This document shows positions 17,329 to 25,864 of a stretch of DNA of 64,000 nucleotides, piece by piece. The stretch spans positions 682,001 through 746,000 of the forward strand of contig NZ_CP107902.1 of assembly GCF_036013935.1 (NCBI RefSeq). The letters run 5' to 3'. The translations under genes and the position numbers were made by a program. The notes below the pieces were generated by a model that was given only the letters and a program-made list of their open reading frames with translations, had not been told where the DNA came from and ran no database searches. Source of the stretch: Streptomyces sp. NBC_00461 (GTDB lineage: Bacteria; Actinomycetota; Actinomycetes; Streptomycetales; Streptomycetaceae). The first letter of the stretch is position 1; each line of letters begins with the position of its first letter.

Positions 17329-17952
17329 GTGACCGCCGCGCTCGTCGCGGGCCTGGTCGCGGGCTACGGCATCGCCGTTCCCGTGGGCGCGGTCGCGACC
17401 TACCTCGTGTCCCTGACCGCCCGTACCTCGCTGCGGACCGGCACCGGCGCGGCGCTCGGCGTCGCCACCGCGGACGGGCTCTACGCCCTGCTGGCCACGC
17501 TCGGCGGCTCCGCGCTCGCGGCCGCGCTGCGGCCCGTACTGGGGCCGCTGCGCTGGGCCTCGGCCGTGGTGCTGGCCGCCCTGGCGGTGCGGGGCGCGGT
17601 CGCGGCGCTGCGGCAGTACCGCGGTCACCGGCTCACCGCCCGTTCCGACCCGGCTCCCCCGAGTGCCGTACGGGCATATCTGAGCCTGTTGGGGATCACG
17701 CTCCTCAACCCCACCACGGTGATCTATTTCGCCGCGCTGGTGCTCGGCACCCGCACCTCACAGGCGGCGGCACCCCTGGAGCAGGGCGTGTTCGTCGCGG
17801 CGGCCTTCGCCGCGTCCGCGAGCTGGCAGCTGCTGCTTGCCGGGGGCGGCGCTCTGCTCGGCCGGGCGCTGACGGGCCGGCGGGGGAGGCTGGCGACGGC
17901 GCTGCTGTCGAGTGGCGTGATCACGGCGCTCGCGGTGCGGATGGTGGCTTGA
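17329..17952 (+). CDS. LysE/RhtB-family exporter
   Basis: A 207-residue protein with six hydrophobic segments typical of LysE amino-acid or metabolite exporters ([16 protein letters not shown] at the N-terminus, [19 protein letters not shown] in the middle). I place the start at GTG 17329, where the first transmembrane helix begins; there is no good Shine-Dalgarno. This GTG overlaps the TGA of a short upstream reading frame (ATG 17228, 34 codons), so translational coupling to a leader is possible. The gene is transcribed away from the P450. Confidence 0.82.
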   Translation: MTAALVAGLVAGYGIAVPVGAVATYLVSLTARTSLRTGTGAALGVATADGLYALLATLGGSALAAALRPVLGPLRWASAVVLAALAVRGAVAALRQYRGHRLTARSDPAPPSAVRAYLSLLGITLLNPTTVIYFAALVLGTRTSQAAAPLEQGVFVAAAFAASASWQLLLAGGGALLGRALTGRRGRLATALLSSGVITALAVRMVA

Positions 17953-18061
17953 TCTTGACAGGTGTGTGGCCGAAGGCCGGTGCGGTATGGATGAATCCTG
18001 CGCGCACCGGTGTTCACCACGGTGCCAGTCAGCCGTACGACACGACGATGGGACGGATGCC

Positions 18062-18508
18062 ATGCCTCTCGAGGGCGAGTACGAACCGAGTCCGGCGCAG
18101 TGGGTGCGGGATCAGGTGGAGCTGTACGAGAGCTCCGGTGGCACGAAGGGGACGACCCTGCGGGACACCGGGCTGCCGGTGATCGTGCTCACGAACCGCG
18201 GCGTCAAGAGCGGCAAGATCCGCAAGACGCCCCTGATGCGCGTCGAGCACGACGGCCGCTACGCCGTGGTCGCCTCGCAGGGCGGTGCCCCCGAGCACCC
18301 GGTCTGGTACCACAACCTCAAGGCCGACCCCCAGGTGGAGCTCCAGGACGGACCGGTGAAGCGGGCCTATGTCGCCCGCGAGATCAGCGGCGCCGAGCGG
18401 GACGAGTGGTGGGAGCGTGCAGTCGAGGCCTATCCGCCGTATGCCGACTACCAGGAGAAGACGGACCGGCAGATCCCGGTCTTCGTCCTCGAATCGGGAG
18501 AGAAGTGA
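18062..18508 (+). CDS. F420/deazaflavin-dependent nitroreductase (Ddn) family protein
   Basis: A 148-residue split-barrel protein of the nitroreductase/deazaflavin-dependent (Ddn, FDOR-A) family. The signature [25 protein letters not shown] and the [12 protein letters not shown] block are present. Relatives use F420H2 to reduce quinones, nitroimidazoles or other xenobiotics. ATG 18062 is chosen because GGACGGA precedes it. A bulged G/C hairpin lies downstream (18576-18603). Confidence 0.88.
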   Translation: MPLEGEYEPSPAQWVRDQVELYESSGGTKGTTLRDTGLPVIVLTNRGVKSGKIRKTPLMRVEHDGRYAVVASQGGAPEHPVWYHNLKADPQVELQDGPVKRAYVAREISGAERDEWWERAVEAYPPYADYQEKTDRQIPVFVLESGEK

Positions 18509-18575
18509 TCGGGGCCCGGGTCGGGGGCCGGATCACCGGGCCCTGAACCGGGCCGGAACCTGCCCCTCAACCGGG

Positions 18576-18603
18576 CCGGGCCCCGTCCGTGAGACGGGCC
18601 CGG
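18576..18603. terminator. bulged GC hairpin between convergent genes
   Basis: Eleven base pairs form with one bulged C and a 5-base loop (left arm ending GTC at 18587, right arm starting GAC at 18593), followed on the plus strand by an A-run at 18604-18609. It separates the convergent Ddn-like and CDF genes and can plausibly serve either strand; the T-tract of a classic intrinsic terminator is absent on the plus strand. Confidence 0.5.
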
Positions 18604-18657
18604 AAAAAATTCTTCGATCGAGCACGCATGAAGCGGATGGCACCGGGCACGCGTGCG

Positions 18658-19626
18658 TCAGGCCCCGCCGCGTTCCCCCGTCGCGGCGGGGCTTTCCAGT
18701 GCCTCCTGCGCCGGCCGGTCGGTGATGTCGAGGAAGATCTGGTCGGCCTCGGGCACGGTGCTCGCCAGGGAGCGCTTGATCCGTACGGCGACCTCCTCGA
18801 CCCGCTCGCTGTCCAGCCCGGGTATCAGGTCGATACGGGCGGCCACCAGGACCGTGTCGAGGCCCGTCTTCATCGTGAACAGTGCCTCCACGCTGTCGAT
18901 CTCGGGCTGCGCTTCGAGCAGCGCGCGGATCCGGGCCGCCGTCTCCGGGTCGGCGGACTCCCCGATGAGCTGGTCGCGCGCCTCGCTGCCCAGCTGGTAG
19001 GCGACGAAGACGAGCAGCACGCCGATCGCCAGCGACGCCGACGCCTCCCACACCACCTGTCCGGTGACCATGTGCAGTGCCATGCCCGCGGCGGCAAGCG
19101 TCACGCCGAGCACCGCCGTGCCGTCCTCGGCGACCACCGTGCGCAGTGCGGGGTCACGCATACCGCTCCTGCCGCCCTGTTGGCGTACCTGATGCAGCGC
19201 CCTCAGCAGTGACGCGCCCTCCGCGACGAACGCGACGCCGAGCACGATCAGGCCCGCCACATAGCCGCTCAGCTTCTCGTCGGCACCGTTTCTGAGGGCC
19301 TCGACGCCCTGGAAGAAGGAGAAGCAGCCGCCCATGACGAAGATCCCGACGGCCGCGAGGAGCGACCAGAAGAACCGCTCCTTGCCGTAGCCGAAGGGAT
19401 GCCGCGTGTCGGCCGGGCGGCGGCTGCGGCGCAGCGCGGCCAGCAGGAAGACCTCGTTGAGGCTGTCGGCCACGGAGTGCGCGGCCTCCGAGAGCAGAGC
19501 CGGTGATCCGGCCAGCAGGCCGCCGACGGCCTTCGCCACCGCGATCAGGAGATTCGCCGCGAGCGCCACCAGCACGGTGACGCGAGTCCTGCGGTCTGTC
19601 TTGTTGTCCGAAGATGTCCCGCTCAC
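18658..19626 (-). CDS. cation diffusion facilitator (CDF) family efflux protein
   Basis: A 322-residue membrane protein with about six transmembrane helices, the CDF helix-2 motif SEAAHSVADS (HxxxD metal site), and a cytoplasmic C-terminal domain (from about residue 235) with the alternating hydrophobic pattern of the CDF ferredoxin-like fold. CDF proteins export Zn2+, Fe2+, Mn2+ or Co2+ in exchange for protons. I place the start at GTG 19626; an open frame extends further but with poor composition. It is divergent from the GST gene. Confidence 0.88.
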   Translation of the reverse strand: MSGTSSDNKTDRRTRVTVLVALAANLLIAVAKAVGGLLAGSPALLSEAAHSVADSLNEVFLLAALRRSRRPADTRHPFGYGKERFFWSLLAAVGIFVMGGCFSFFQGVEALRNGADEKLSGYVAGLIVLGVAFVAEGASLLRALHQVRQQGGRSGMRDPALRTVVAEDGTAVLGVTLAAAGMALHMVTGQVVWEASASLAIGVLLVFVAYQLGSEARDQLIGESADPETAARIRALLEAQPEIDSVEALFTMKTGLDTVLVAARIDLIPGLDSERVEEVAVRIKRSLASTVPEADQIFLDITDRPAQEALESPAATGERGGA

Positions 19627-19721
19627 CTTCGCCGACTGCCCCTCTCGGGGCGGCTCACACCGTGCGGGTGGCCGAATTCGGGGAACGCGTCCCTGAGGGA
19701 CACGCACCTCAGGGAGGAAAC

Positions 19722-20735
19722 ATGAGCGGCGGGGGCAACAGCGCGTACGGGAGGAAGTCGTTCAGGCGGTCCAAGAGCCACTTCACGGACCGGATCACGG
19801 CGGACGGCCGGGACGGGTGGCCGGTGGAGGCGGGCCGATACCGGCTGGTGGTCAGCCGTGCCTGTCCGTGGGCGAGCCGGGCGCTGGTCTCCCGCCGTCT
19901 GCTCGGACTGGAGAACGCCCTGTCCCTCGCCGTCGCCGACCCGGTCCAGGACGACCGCAGCTGGCGCTTCACCCTGGATCCGCAGGGCCGTGACCCGGTC
20001 CTGGGCATCCGTTTCCTCGGCGAGGCCTACGAGCGGCGGGAGAGCGGCTACCCGGGAGGCGTGAGCGTGCCCGCGATCGTCGACATCCCCAGCGGGAAGC
20101 TGGTCACCAACGACTACCAGCAGCTCACCCTCGACCTCGCCACCGAGTGGACCGACCTGCACCGCGACGGGGCACCCGACCTGTACCCGTACGCCCTGCG
20201 GGACGAGATCGACACGGTGATGTCGGACGTCTACGAGGACGTCAACAACGGTGTGTACCGGGCGGGTTTCGCCACGGACCAGGAGGAGTACGAGGCCGCG
20301 TACACCGGAGTGTTCCGCCGTCTGGAGCTGCTCACGCAGCGGCTTGCGCGGCAGCGCTATCTCGTCGGCGACACCATCACCGAGGCCGACATCCGGCTGT
20401 TCACCACCCTGGTCCGCTTCGACGCGGTCTACCACGGACACTTCAAGTGCAACCGTTGGAAGCTGGCCGAGAACCCGGTCCTGTGGGCGTATGTTCGTGA
20501 CCTCTACCAGACGCCCGGCTTCGGTGACACCGTCGACTTCGACCACATCAAGCGGCACTACTACCAGGTCCACACCGGCATCAACCCGACCCGGATCGTG
20601 CCTCTTGGGCCGGATCCGTCCGGGTGGCTGACGCCTCATCACCGCGAGGAGCTCGGCGGCCGGCCGTTCGGCGACGGGACGCCACCGGGGCCCGCGCCCG
20701 CGGACGAGCAGGTCGCGCCGCGGGGCCGGCCCTGA
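19722..20735 (+). CDS. glutathione S-transferase family, glutathionyl-hydroquinone-reductase-like
   Basis: A 337-residue protein of the Xi-class GST / ECM4 / YqjG family. The catalytic CPWA motif is present (Cys48 in SRACPWASR), as are the RRESGYPGGVSVPAIVD block and the C-terminal helical domain with YLVGDTITEADIRLF. In actinobacteria, which use mycothiol, these enzymes are thought to reduce thiol-conjugated quinones. The ATG at 19722 has an AGGGAGGAA Shine-Dalgarno. It probably forms an operon with the DUF4235 gene 36 bases downstream. Confidence 0.92.
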   Translation: MSGGGNSAYGRKSFRRSKSHFTDRITADGRDGWPVEAGRYRLVVSRACPWASRALVSRRLLGLENALSLAVADPVQDDRSWRFTLDPQGRDPVLGIRFLGEAYERRESGYPGGVSVPAIVDIPSGKLVTNDYQQLTLDLATEWTDLHRDGAPDLYPYALRDEIDTVMSDVYEDVNNGVYRAGFATDQEEYEAAYTGVFRRLELLTQRLARQRYLVGDTITEADIRLFTTLVRFDAVYHGHFKCNRWKLAENPVLWAYVRDLYQTPGFGDTVDFDHIKRHYYQVHTGINPTRIVPLGPDPSGWLTPHHREELGGRPFGDGTPPGPAPADEQVAPRGRP

Positions 20736-20771
20736 CCGACACACCGGCCCCGGCCGACTAAGGAGACAGAC

Positions 20772-21080
20772 GTGGCGAAGACCAAGAAGAAGAAGCTGAA
20801 GCTGCCTCTCGCCTACAAGCCCCTGGGTTTCGCTCTGGGCTGGGTCAGCGGCTCGCTGGCCGGGCTCGCGTTCCGCAAGACGTGGATGGCGCTGCGGCAC
20901 GAGGAGGACGCGCCCGACGCCCTGGACCAGGAGCGTGGCTGGGGGGAGATCCTGCTCGCCGCCGCGGTCCAGGGTGCCCTGTTCGCCGTGGTGCGCAGTG
21001 CGGTGGACCGCACGGGCGCGAAGGCCATCGAACGTTCCACCGGCGTCTGGCCGGTCGCCGACAAGGGCGGCCGGGACTGA
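20772..21080 (+). CDS. DUF4235 small membrane protein
   Basis: A 102-residue protein starting with a very Lys-rich segment (KTKKKKLKL), then two hydrophobic segments separated by a conserved acidic stretch; this matches DUF4235, an uncharacterised actinobacterial family. The GTG start has AAGGAGAC upstream. It lies downstream of the GST-like gene on the same strand. Confidence 0.85.
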   Translation: MAKTKKKKLKLPLAYKPLGFALGWVSGSLAGLAFRKTWMALRHEEDAPDALDQERGWGEILLAAAVQGALFAVVRSAVDRTGAKAIERSTGVWPVADKGGRD

Positions 21081-21156
21081 CGCCGGCCGGGGGCCCCGGC
21101 GGGGTGGCCTGTGAGTCGACCTGTGAAGCCGCCGGTGGAGTGGCCTGTGGGGCGGC

Positions 21157-21549
21157 TCAGCCCTGCTTGGGTGCCGTCGGCGTGACGCGGAGCAGAGTGA
21201 AGGAGTGGCCGGCCGGGTCGGCGTACCCGCGTTGCTCGAAGGGCCCGGAGGCGTCCTTCGTCTCCAGCGGGCGCCCGCCCAGCTCCACGACCTTGCGCTC
21301 CGCCTCGTCCAGGTCCGCCACGACGAAGTCCAGGTGGGCCTGGAGGGAGTTCTCGGGGCGCGGCCAGCTCGGCGGTACCGCGTTCACGTCGCGGCGGAAG
21401 GCGAGCCGGAAGCCGTCGACGCCCCTGATCTCCACGCGGTTGGCGGTCGCATCCGTCTCCTCGGCCTCCAGCAGCTCCTTGTAGAACACGGCGAGTTTCT
21501 CGGGCTCGGCGCAGTCGAGCACCACGTAACCCGCTTCCACCAATGGCAT
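21157..21549 (-). CDS. VOC-family (glyoxalase/bleomycin-resistance-like) protein
   Basis: A 130-residue vicinal-oxygen-chelate protein with two beta-alpha-beta-beta-beta halves. The metal-site-like segments are LDFVVADLDEAERKV and YADPAGHSFTLLRV at the C-terminal end. Members include glyoxalases, dioxygenases and antibiotic-binding proteins. The substrate is not evident. ATG 21549 is preceded by GGAGGAG. Confidence 0.85.
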   Translation of the reverse strand: MPLVEAGYVVLDCAEPEKLAVFYKELLEAEETDATANRVEIRGVDGFRLAFRRDVNAVPPSWPRPENSLQAHLDFVVADLDEAERKVVELGGRPLETKDASGPFEQRGYADPAGHSFTLLRVTPTAPKQG

Positions 21550-21678
21550 GTCTCCTCCGAACGGTGCGGAGCGCGGGGCGTGGTGCCCCGCCGCTCCTGT
21601 ACCTCACGGATATCCCGGTCCGGCCATTTCAGTCGGCGACCAGCCAATTCCCTTACCGGCGCGACGAGTTGGCGGGCG

Positions 21679-22398
21679 TCAGGTCTCCCTTCCCGCCCGG
21701 ATCTCCGCCAGCCGCGCCGCCGCCGCGCTCAGGAACAGGTCCAGTGCGACCGGGTAGGAGCTGTGGCGCATCTCGGCCACCAGATGGCGGGCGGTGGCGG
21801 CGATGTGGGGGTGTGTGTCGGCGGGGAGCCGCGCGTAGGTGGCCCGCCACACGGCCGTCTCCGCCTCCCGGGCGGCCTTCGGCAGGGCGGAGCTGGCCGA
21901 GTCGAGGGCGCCGAAGGCGAGGGACTGGTCGACGAAGGCGTGATAGATGCGCACCGCCTCACCGTCGGGGAACCCGGCGTCGCGCAGCACGCCGAGGATG
22001 GTCTCCACGGCGTGGATCTCGTACACCCGTCCAGTCACCCGGTAGGAGCTGAGGACGGATGCCCGCGGATGGGCGAGGGAGCCCGCGTGCATGCGCAGAC
22101 CGAGGTCCCTGAGGTCGGCGCGCCAGTCGCCGGTGGGGCGCCAGGTACGCAGGGTGCTGCCGATGAGTTCGTCGGTGACGGCGAGCATCAGGTCGTCGGT
22201 GTGCCGGAAATAGCGGTACAGCGAGCTCGGGTCGGCACCGAGGGCGTGGCCGAGGCGCCGGACGGACAGGGCCTCCGCGCCGTGTTCCTCGATCAGGCGC
22301 AGGGCGGTGGCGACGATCAGCTCCTCGGACAGGACGACGCCCTGCTTGGTGGGGCGTCTGCGGCGCCGGGCATCGGGCGGGACGACACGCTCGCTCAT
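21679..22398 (-). CDS. TetR-family transcriptional regulator
   Basis: A 239-residue regulator with an N-terminal TetR helix-turn-helix (LSVRRLGHALGADPSSLYRYFRHTDDL at about 45-72) and a C-terminal ligand domain of the TetR_C type. ATG 22398 has GGGAGG upstream. It is divergent from the permease-amidohydrolase pair (starting 22531), which it may control; an AACAC-N7-GTGTT dyad sits between them. Confidence 0.88.
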   Translation of the reverse strand: MSERVVPPDARRRRRPTKQGVVLSEELIVATALRLIEEHGAEALSVRRLGHALGADPSSLYRYFRHTDDLMLAVTDELIGSTLRTWRPTGDWRADLRDLGLRMHAGSLAHPRASVLSSYRVTGRVYEIHAVETILGVLRDAGFPDGEAVRIYHAFVDQSLAFGALDSASSALPKAAREAETAVWRATYARLPADTHPHIAATARHLVAEMRHSSYPVALDLFLSAAAARLAEIRAGRET

Positions 22399-22442
22399 GG
22401 ACTGCCTCCCTGGGGACGGTGCCGGTGCCCGCACCTTATGAC

Positions 22443-22459
22443 AACACCGTTGACGTGTT
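22443..22459. promoter_or_regulatory. dyad overlapping a -35-like box between tetR and permease
   Basis: AACAC at 22443-22447 and GTGTT at 22455-22459 form an inverted repeat with a 7-base spacer, and TTGACG (22450-22455) lies inside it. Position between divergent regulator and permease genes makes it a plausible TetR operator; the -10 partner is unclear. Confidence 0.4.
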
Positions 22460-22530
22460 AAGCCCCCGGGCAGTTTCATGTGCGGTCACCGGGGCCGACC
22501 AGGCCCCACGGTGCGAGCGGAGACCCGGCC

Positions 22531-24033
22531 ATGTCCGACACCCCCTTCGGTGCAGATCCACCAGCGCGGCCCGCGCTGCGCAAGTCCCTCGGCGTCCTGG
22601 ACGGCGTCGCCATCGCAGCGTCCAGCACGGCGGCGACCACCAGCATCGGTATAGGCCTGGGCGTCACGGCCGGTGTGGTGGGCCTGCATCTCCCGGCGAT
22701 CATGCTGCTGGCGTTCCTTCCGGTCCTCGGCATCGCGGGCGCCTTCTCCCGGCTGAACCGGGTGGAGCCGAACGCGGGCAACGGCTATGTGTGGGTGGGT
22801 CGTTCGCTCAGTCCGTGGCTCGGTTTCATGGTCGGCTGGGTGACCATCGTGGCGACGCTGGCGTTCCTCGCGTACACGACGGCGGTCACCGGGTCGGCAA
22901 TGATCCAGCTCGCCGGGGAGGCGGGGCTGCACCGGGTGGCCGGACTCGCCCTGGACCCGGGCTCGACGGTGCAGACGACCGCCGTCGGCATCGTCGTCCT
23001 GATCGCGGTCACCATCACCGCCGTCACGGGCGTGCGGACCGCGGCGCGGCTGCAGTCCGGGCTGCTGATCTTCGAGTACGTCGTCCTGCTCGGGTTCTGC
23101 GGATACGGCATCATCCACGGCCCGCACGCCTTCAGCCTGAGCTGGTTCGACCCGTTCGCGATCCCGTCGGCGAAGGCGCTCGCGCAGGGGATGCTGCTCT
23201 CGGTGTTCTGCTACTGGGGCTTCGAGACCGCGTTCAGTGTCAACGAGGAGGTGCGCGAGCCGCGCGACGCCTCCCGCGCCGGCCTCATCACCCTGGTCAC
23301 CATGCTGATGCTCTTCCTGCTCGGCTCGGTGGCCTTCCAACGGGTCCTGACCGAGCCGGAGCTGGCCGGGCACGGCGCCCAGGGCCTGGCGTACTTCGGG
23401 GACCGGCTGGCCTCCCAGCCGGTGGCGGCGCTCCCTCTCGTGGCCCTGATGTTCTCGGCGGTCGCCTCGCTGCAGGCCGGCGTGATTCCCACGGCCCGGG
23501 CGATGTTCGCGATGAGCCGGGACCGCACCCTCGGGCCCGTGTGGTCCAAGGTGAGCCCGCGCTACGGGACGCCGGCCGCCGGCACGCTGCTGATCGGCGC
23601 CCTGGCGACCGTGATCGCGGCACTCGCCCTGGTCATTCCGCGACTCTCGGACATGATCATGGCGACGGTGAGCGCTGTCGGCATCGTGGTCGCCCTGTCG
23701 TACGCCCTCACCGCGCTCGCGGCGGCCGTCCGCTTCCGCTCGCTGCTGCGCGAGGACTGGCGGGAGGGCATACGGGCCGTCGTGCTGCCGACGCTGAGCG
23801 CGGCGGCGCTGCTCGGCCTCGGCGGCTATCTCGGCTGGTCCTTCTACACCTCCACCGACCATCTCGAACTCCGCGCGGACAACGGCTGGTTCCTGCTCCT
23901 CGCTCCCGTGGTCATGATCGCGTCGGGCTTCGTGGCCGCCGCGTGGGCCAAGTGGGTGCGCAGGTCGACGTACTTCCGCACGGGCGACGGCACGGACGCC
24001 GACGCGCCGCAGCTGCTCGCCACATCCAGCTGA
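22531..24033 (+). CDS. APC-family amino-acid/amine permease
   Basis: A 500-residue membrane protein with about 12 transmembrane helices. The first-helix motif AIAASSTAATTSIGIGLG and the segment YWGFETAFSVNEEVREPRDA are typical of the APC superfamily (amino acids, polyamines, amides). ATG 22531 is the first start matching the family's N-terminus. The amidohydrolase gene follows after 19 bases, so the two are likely co-transcribed: the permease could import the substrate that the amidohydrolase cleaves. Confidence 0.88.
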   Translation: MSDTPFGADPPARPALRKSLGVLDGVAIAASSTAATTSIGIGLGVTAGVVGLHLPAIMLLAFLPVLGIAGAFSRLNRVEPNAGNGYVWVGRSLSPWLGFMVGWVTIVATLAFLAYTTAVTGSAMIQLAGEAGLHRVAGLALDPGSTVQTTAVGIVVLIAVTITAVTGVRTAARLQSGLLIFEYVVLLGFCGYGIIHGPHAFSLSWFDPFAIPSAKALAQGMLLSVFCYWGFETAFSVNEEVREPRDASRAGLITLVTMLMLFLLGSVAFQRVLTEPELAGHGAQGLAYFGDRLASQPVAALPLVALMFSAVASLQAGVIPTARAMFAMSRDRTLGPVWSKVSPRYGTPAAGTLLIGALATVIAALALVIPRLSDMIMATVSAVGIVVALSYALTALAAAVRFRSLLREDWREGIRAVVLPTLSAAALLGLGGYLGWSFYTSTDHLELRADNGWFLLLAPVVMIASGFVAAAWAKWVRRSTYFRTGDGTDADAPQLLATSS

Positions 24034-24052
24034 CCCCCACCAGGAACGGACC

Positions 24053-25687
24053 ATGCACACAGATCTGATCTTCACCGGCGGCCCGGTCCTCACTCCCGCG
24101 GGCCGCACCGCCACCGCCGTGGCCGTCACCGGCGACCGCATCACCGCCGTCGGGCACGACGAGGTCCTGGATCTCGCCGGACCGCGAACCGAGGTGGTGG
24201 ACCTGGCGGGGCGGTTGCTGCTGCCGGGCTTCCAGGACGCGCACGTCCACCCGGTACCGGCCGGTCTGGAACTCTCCCAGTGCGATCTGACCGGGACCAG
24301 GACGGCAGAGAAGACGGTCGCCGCCATCCGCGCCTATGCCAAGGCGCACCCGGACCAGGAGTGGATCACCGGGGGCGGTTGGTCCATGGAGGCCTTCGAG
24401 GGCGGTACGCCGACGAAGGAGCTCCTGGACGCGGTCGTGCCGGACCGGCCCGTCTACCTGCCCAACCGTGACCACCACGGCGCCTGGGTCAACAGCCGTG
24501 CGCTGCGCCTTGCGGGCATCGACCGGAACACGCCGGATCCGGCCGACGGGCGGATCGACCGGGACGCGGCGGGAGATCCGAGCGGCACGCTGCAGGAGGG
24601 CGCGATGCAGCTCGTCGGGCGTCTGACGCCGCCGGTCACCCCGGCGGACCGGCTGGCGGCCCTGCTGTACGCGCAGCGTCATCTGCACGCGCTCGGCATC
24701 ACGGCCTGGCAGGACGCTCTCGTCGGGGACTTCCTCGGCATGGACGACCCGTCGCAGGCGTATCTGACCGCCGCGCGCGACGGCTCGCTGACCGCTCGTG
24801 TGGTCGGCGCCCTGTGGTGGGACCGTGAGCGCGGGGCCGAGCAGATCCCCGAACTCGTCGAGAGGCGGGCGGCGTCGAGCCATGGCCGGTTCCGCGCCGG
24901 CAGCGTCAAGCTGATGCTGGACGGGGTCCCCGAGACCGGGACGGCGGCGCTCCTCGACCCGTATCTGGACAAGTGCGGCTGCGCCACCGCCAACCGCGGC
25001 ACGAGCTTCATCGACGCGGGGCAACTCCCCAAGTACGTCACCGAGTTGGATTCTCTCGGCTTTCAGTGCCACTTCCACGCGCTGGGCGACCGGGCCGTAC
25101 GCGACGCCCTGGACGCCATCGAGGCCGCGCGTGAGGCGAACGGGCCGAGCGACACCCGGCCGCATCTGGCGCACCTCCAGGTCGTGCACCCCGACGACGT
25201 GGCGCGCTTCGCCCGGCTCGACGCCACGGCCAACATCCAGCCGCTGTGGGCCGCGCACGAACCGCAGATGGACCAGTTGACCATTCCGTTCCTGGGGTCC
25301 GAACGGGCCGGGTGGCAGTACCCGTTCAGGGCGCTTCTGCGCTCGGGGGCCCGGCTCGCGGCGGGCAGCGACTGGCCGGTCAGCAGCCCCGATCCGCTGC
25401 AGGGGATCCATGTCGCGGTCAACCGTCTGACACCCGACGGCGACGACGCCCCGGTGTTCCTGCCGGGCGAGCGCATCAGCCTCGCCGAGGCCCTGACCGC
25501 GTACACCGCGGGCTCGGCGCATGTGAACCACCTCGACGACACCGGGCGGGTGGAGGCCGGGGCGTTGGCCGATCTGGTGGTCCTGGACCGCGACCCGTTC
25601 GACGGGCCGCCCGAGGCCATCGCGGAGACACGGGTGGCGCTGACCTATGTAGGAGGGGAGGGAGTGTACGCAGCTCAAGAGGCGTAG
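24053..25687 (+). CDS. YtcJ-type metal-dependent amidohydrolase
   Basis: A 544-residue Amidohydro_3 family enzyme. The N-terminal metal motif appears as FQDAHVHP (HxH near residue 63), further ligands are in the FHALGDRAVRDALD region and the last Asp in AGSDWPVSSPDP near the C-terminus. Members hydrolyse amides, imides or ring C-N bonds of small molecules; the natural substrate of the YtcJ group is mostly unknown. It is co-oriented with the APC permease. A perfect 10-bp hairpin downstream (25794-25818) probably ends the transcript. Confidence 0.9.
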   Translation: MHTDLIFTGGPVLTPAGRTATAVAVTGDRITAVGHDEVLDLAGPRTEVVDLAGRLLLPGFQDAHVHPVPAGLELSQCDLTGTRTAEKTVAAIRAYAKAHPDQEWITGGGWSMEAFEGGTPTKELLDAVVPDRPVYLPNRDHHGAWVNSRALRLAGIDRNTPDPADGRIDRDAAGDPSGTLQEGAMQLVGRLTPPVTPADRLAALLYAQRHLHALGITAWQDALVGDFLGMDDPSQAYLTAARDGSLTARVVGALWWDRERGAEQIPELVERRAASSHGRFRAGSVKLMLDGVPETGTAALLDPYLDKCGCATANRGTSFIDAGQLPKYVTELDSLGFQCHFHALGDRAVRDALDAIEAAREANGPSDTRPHLAHLQVVHPDDVARFARLDATANIQPLWAAHEPQMDQLTIPFLGSERAGWQYPFRALLRSGARLAAGSDWPVSSPDPLQGIHVAVNRLTPDGDDAPVFLPGERISLAEALTAYTAGSAHVNHLDDTGRVEAGALADLVVLDRDPFDGPPEAIAETRVALTYVGGEGVYAAQEA

Positions 25688-25793
25688 GCAGTAACGGATG
25701 TCACGGTGAGGTCACGCGTAGATCATTTAGGCTCTGGGCAGTCTCCTACCGCTTCTCGGTTCAACTTTCGGCCGTAGAAGCTGAGTTCGAGTC

Positions 25794-25818
25794 ACGGGCG
25801 GTCGACATGACCGCCCGT
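25794..25818. terminator. GC hairpin after amidohydrolase
   Basis: Ten perfect base pairs (25794-25803 with 25809-25818) close a 5-base loop, about 106 bases after the amidohydrolase stop and 46 bases before the next start. No T-tract follows, as is common for Streptomyces terminators. Confidence 0.55.
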
Positions 25819-25864
25819 TCGCAGGGCGGGGGGCTCTGCATCACCGTCTCCCGGAAGGAAGCGC

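Noticed and set aside
17228..17332. 34-codon reading frame overlapping the LysE start
   Set aside because: No Shine-Dalgarno and low-complexity composition; mentioned only as a possible leader.
25770..25820. tRNA-like TTCGAGTC sequence before the orphan island
   Set aside because: The T-arm-like string is followed by a simple 10-bp hairpin and no acceptor, D or anticodon arm can be paired, so I do not call a tRNA or an attachment site.
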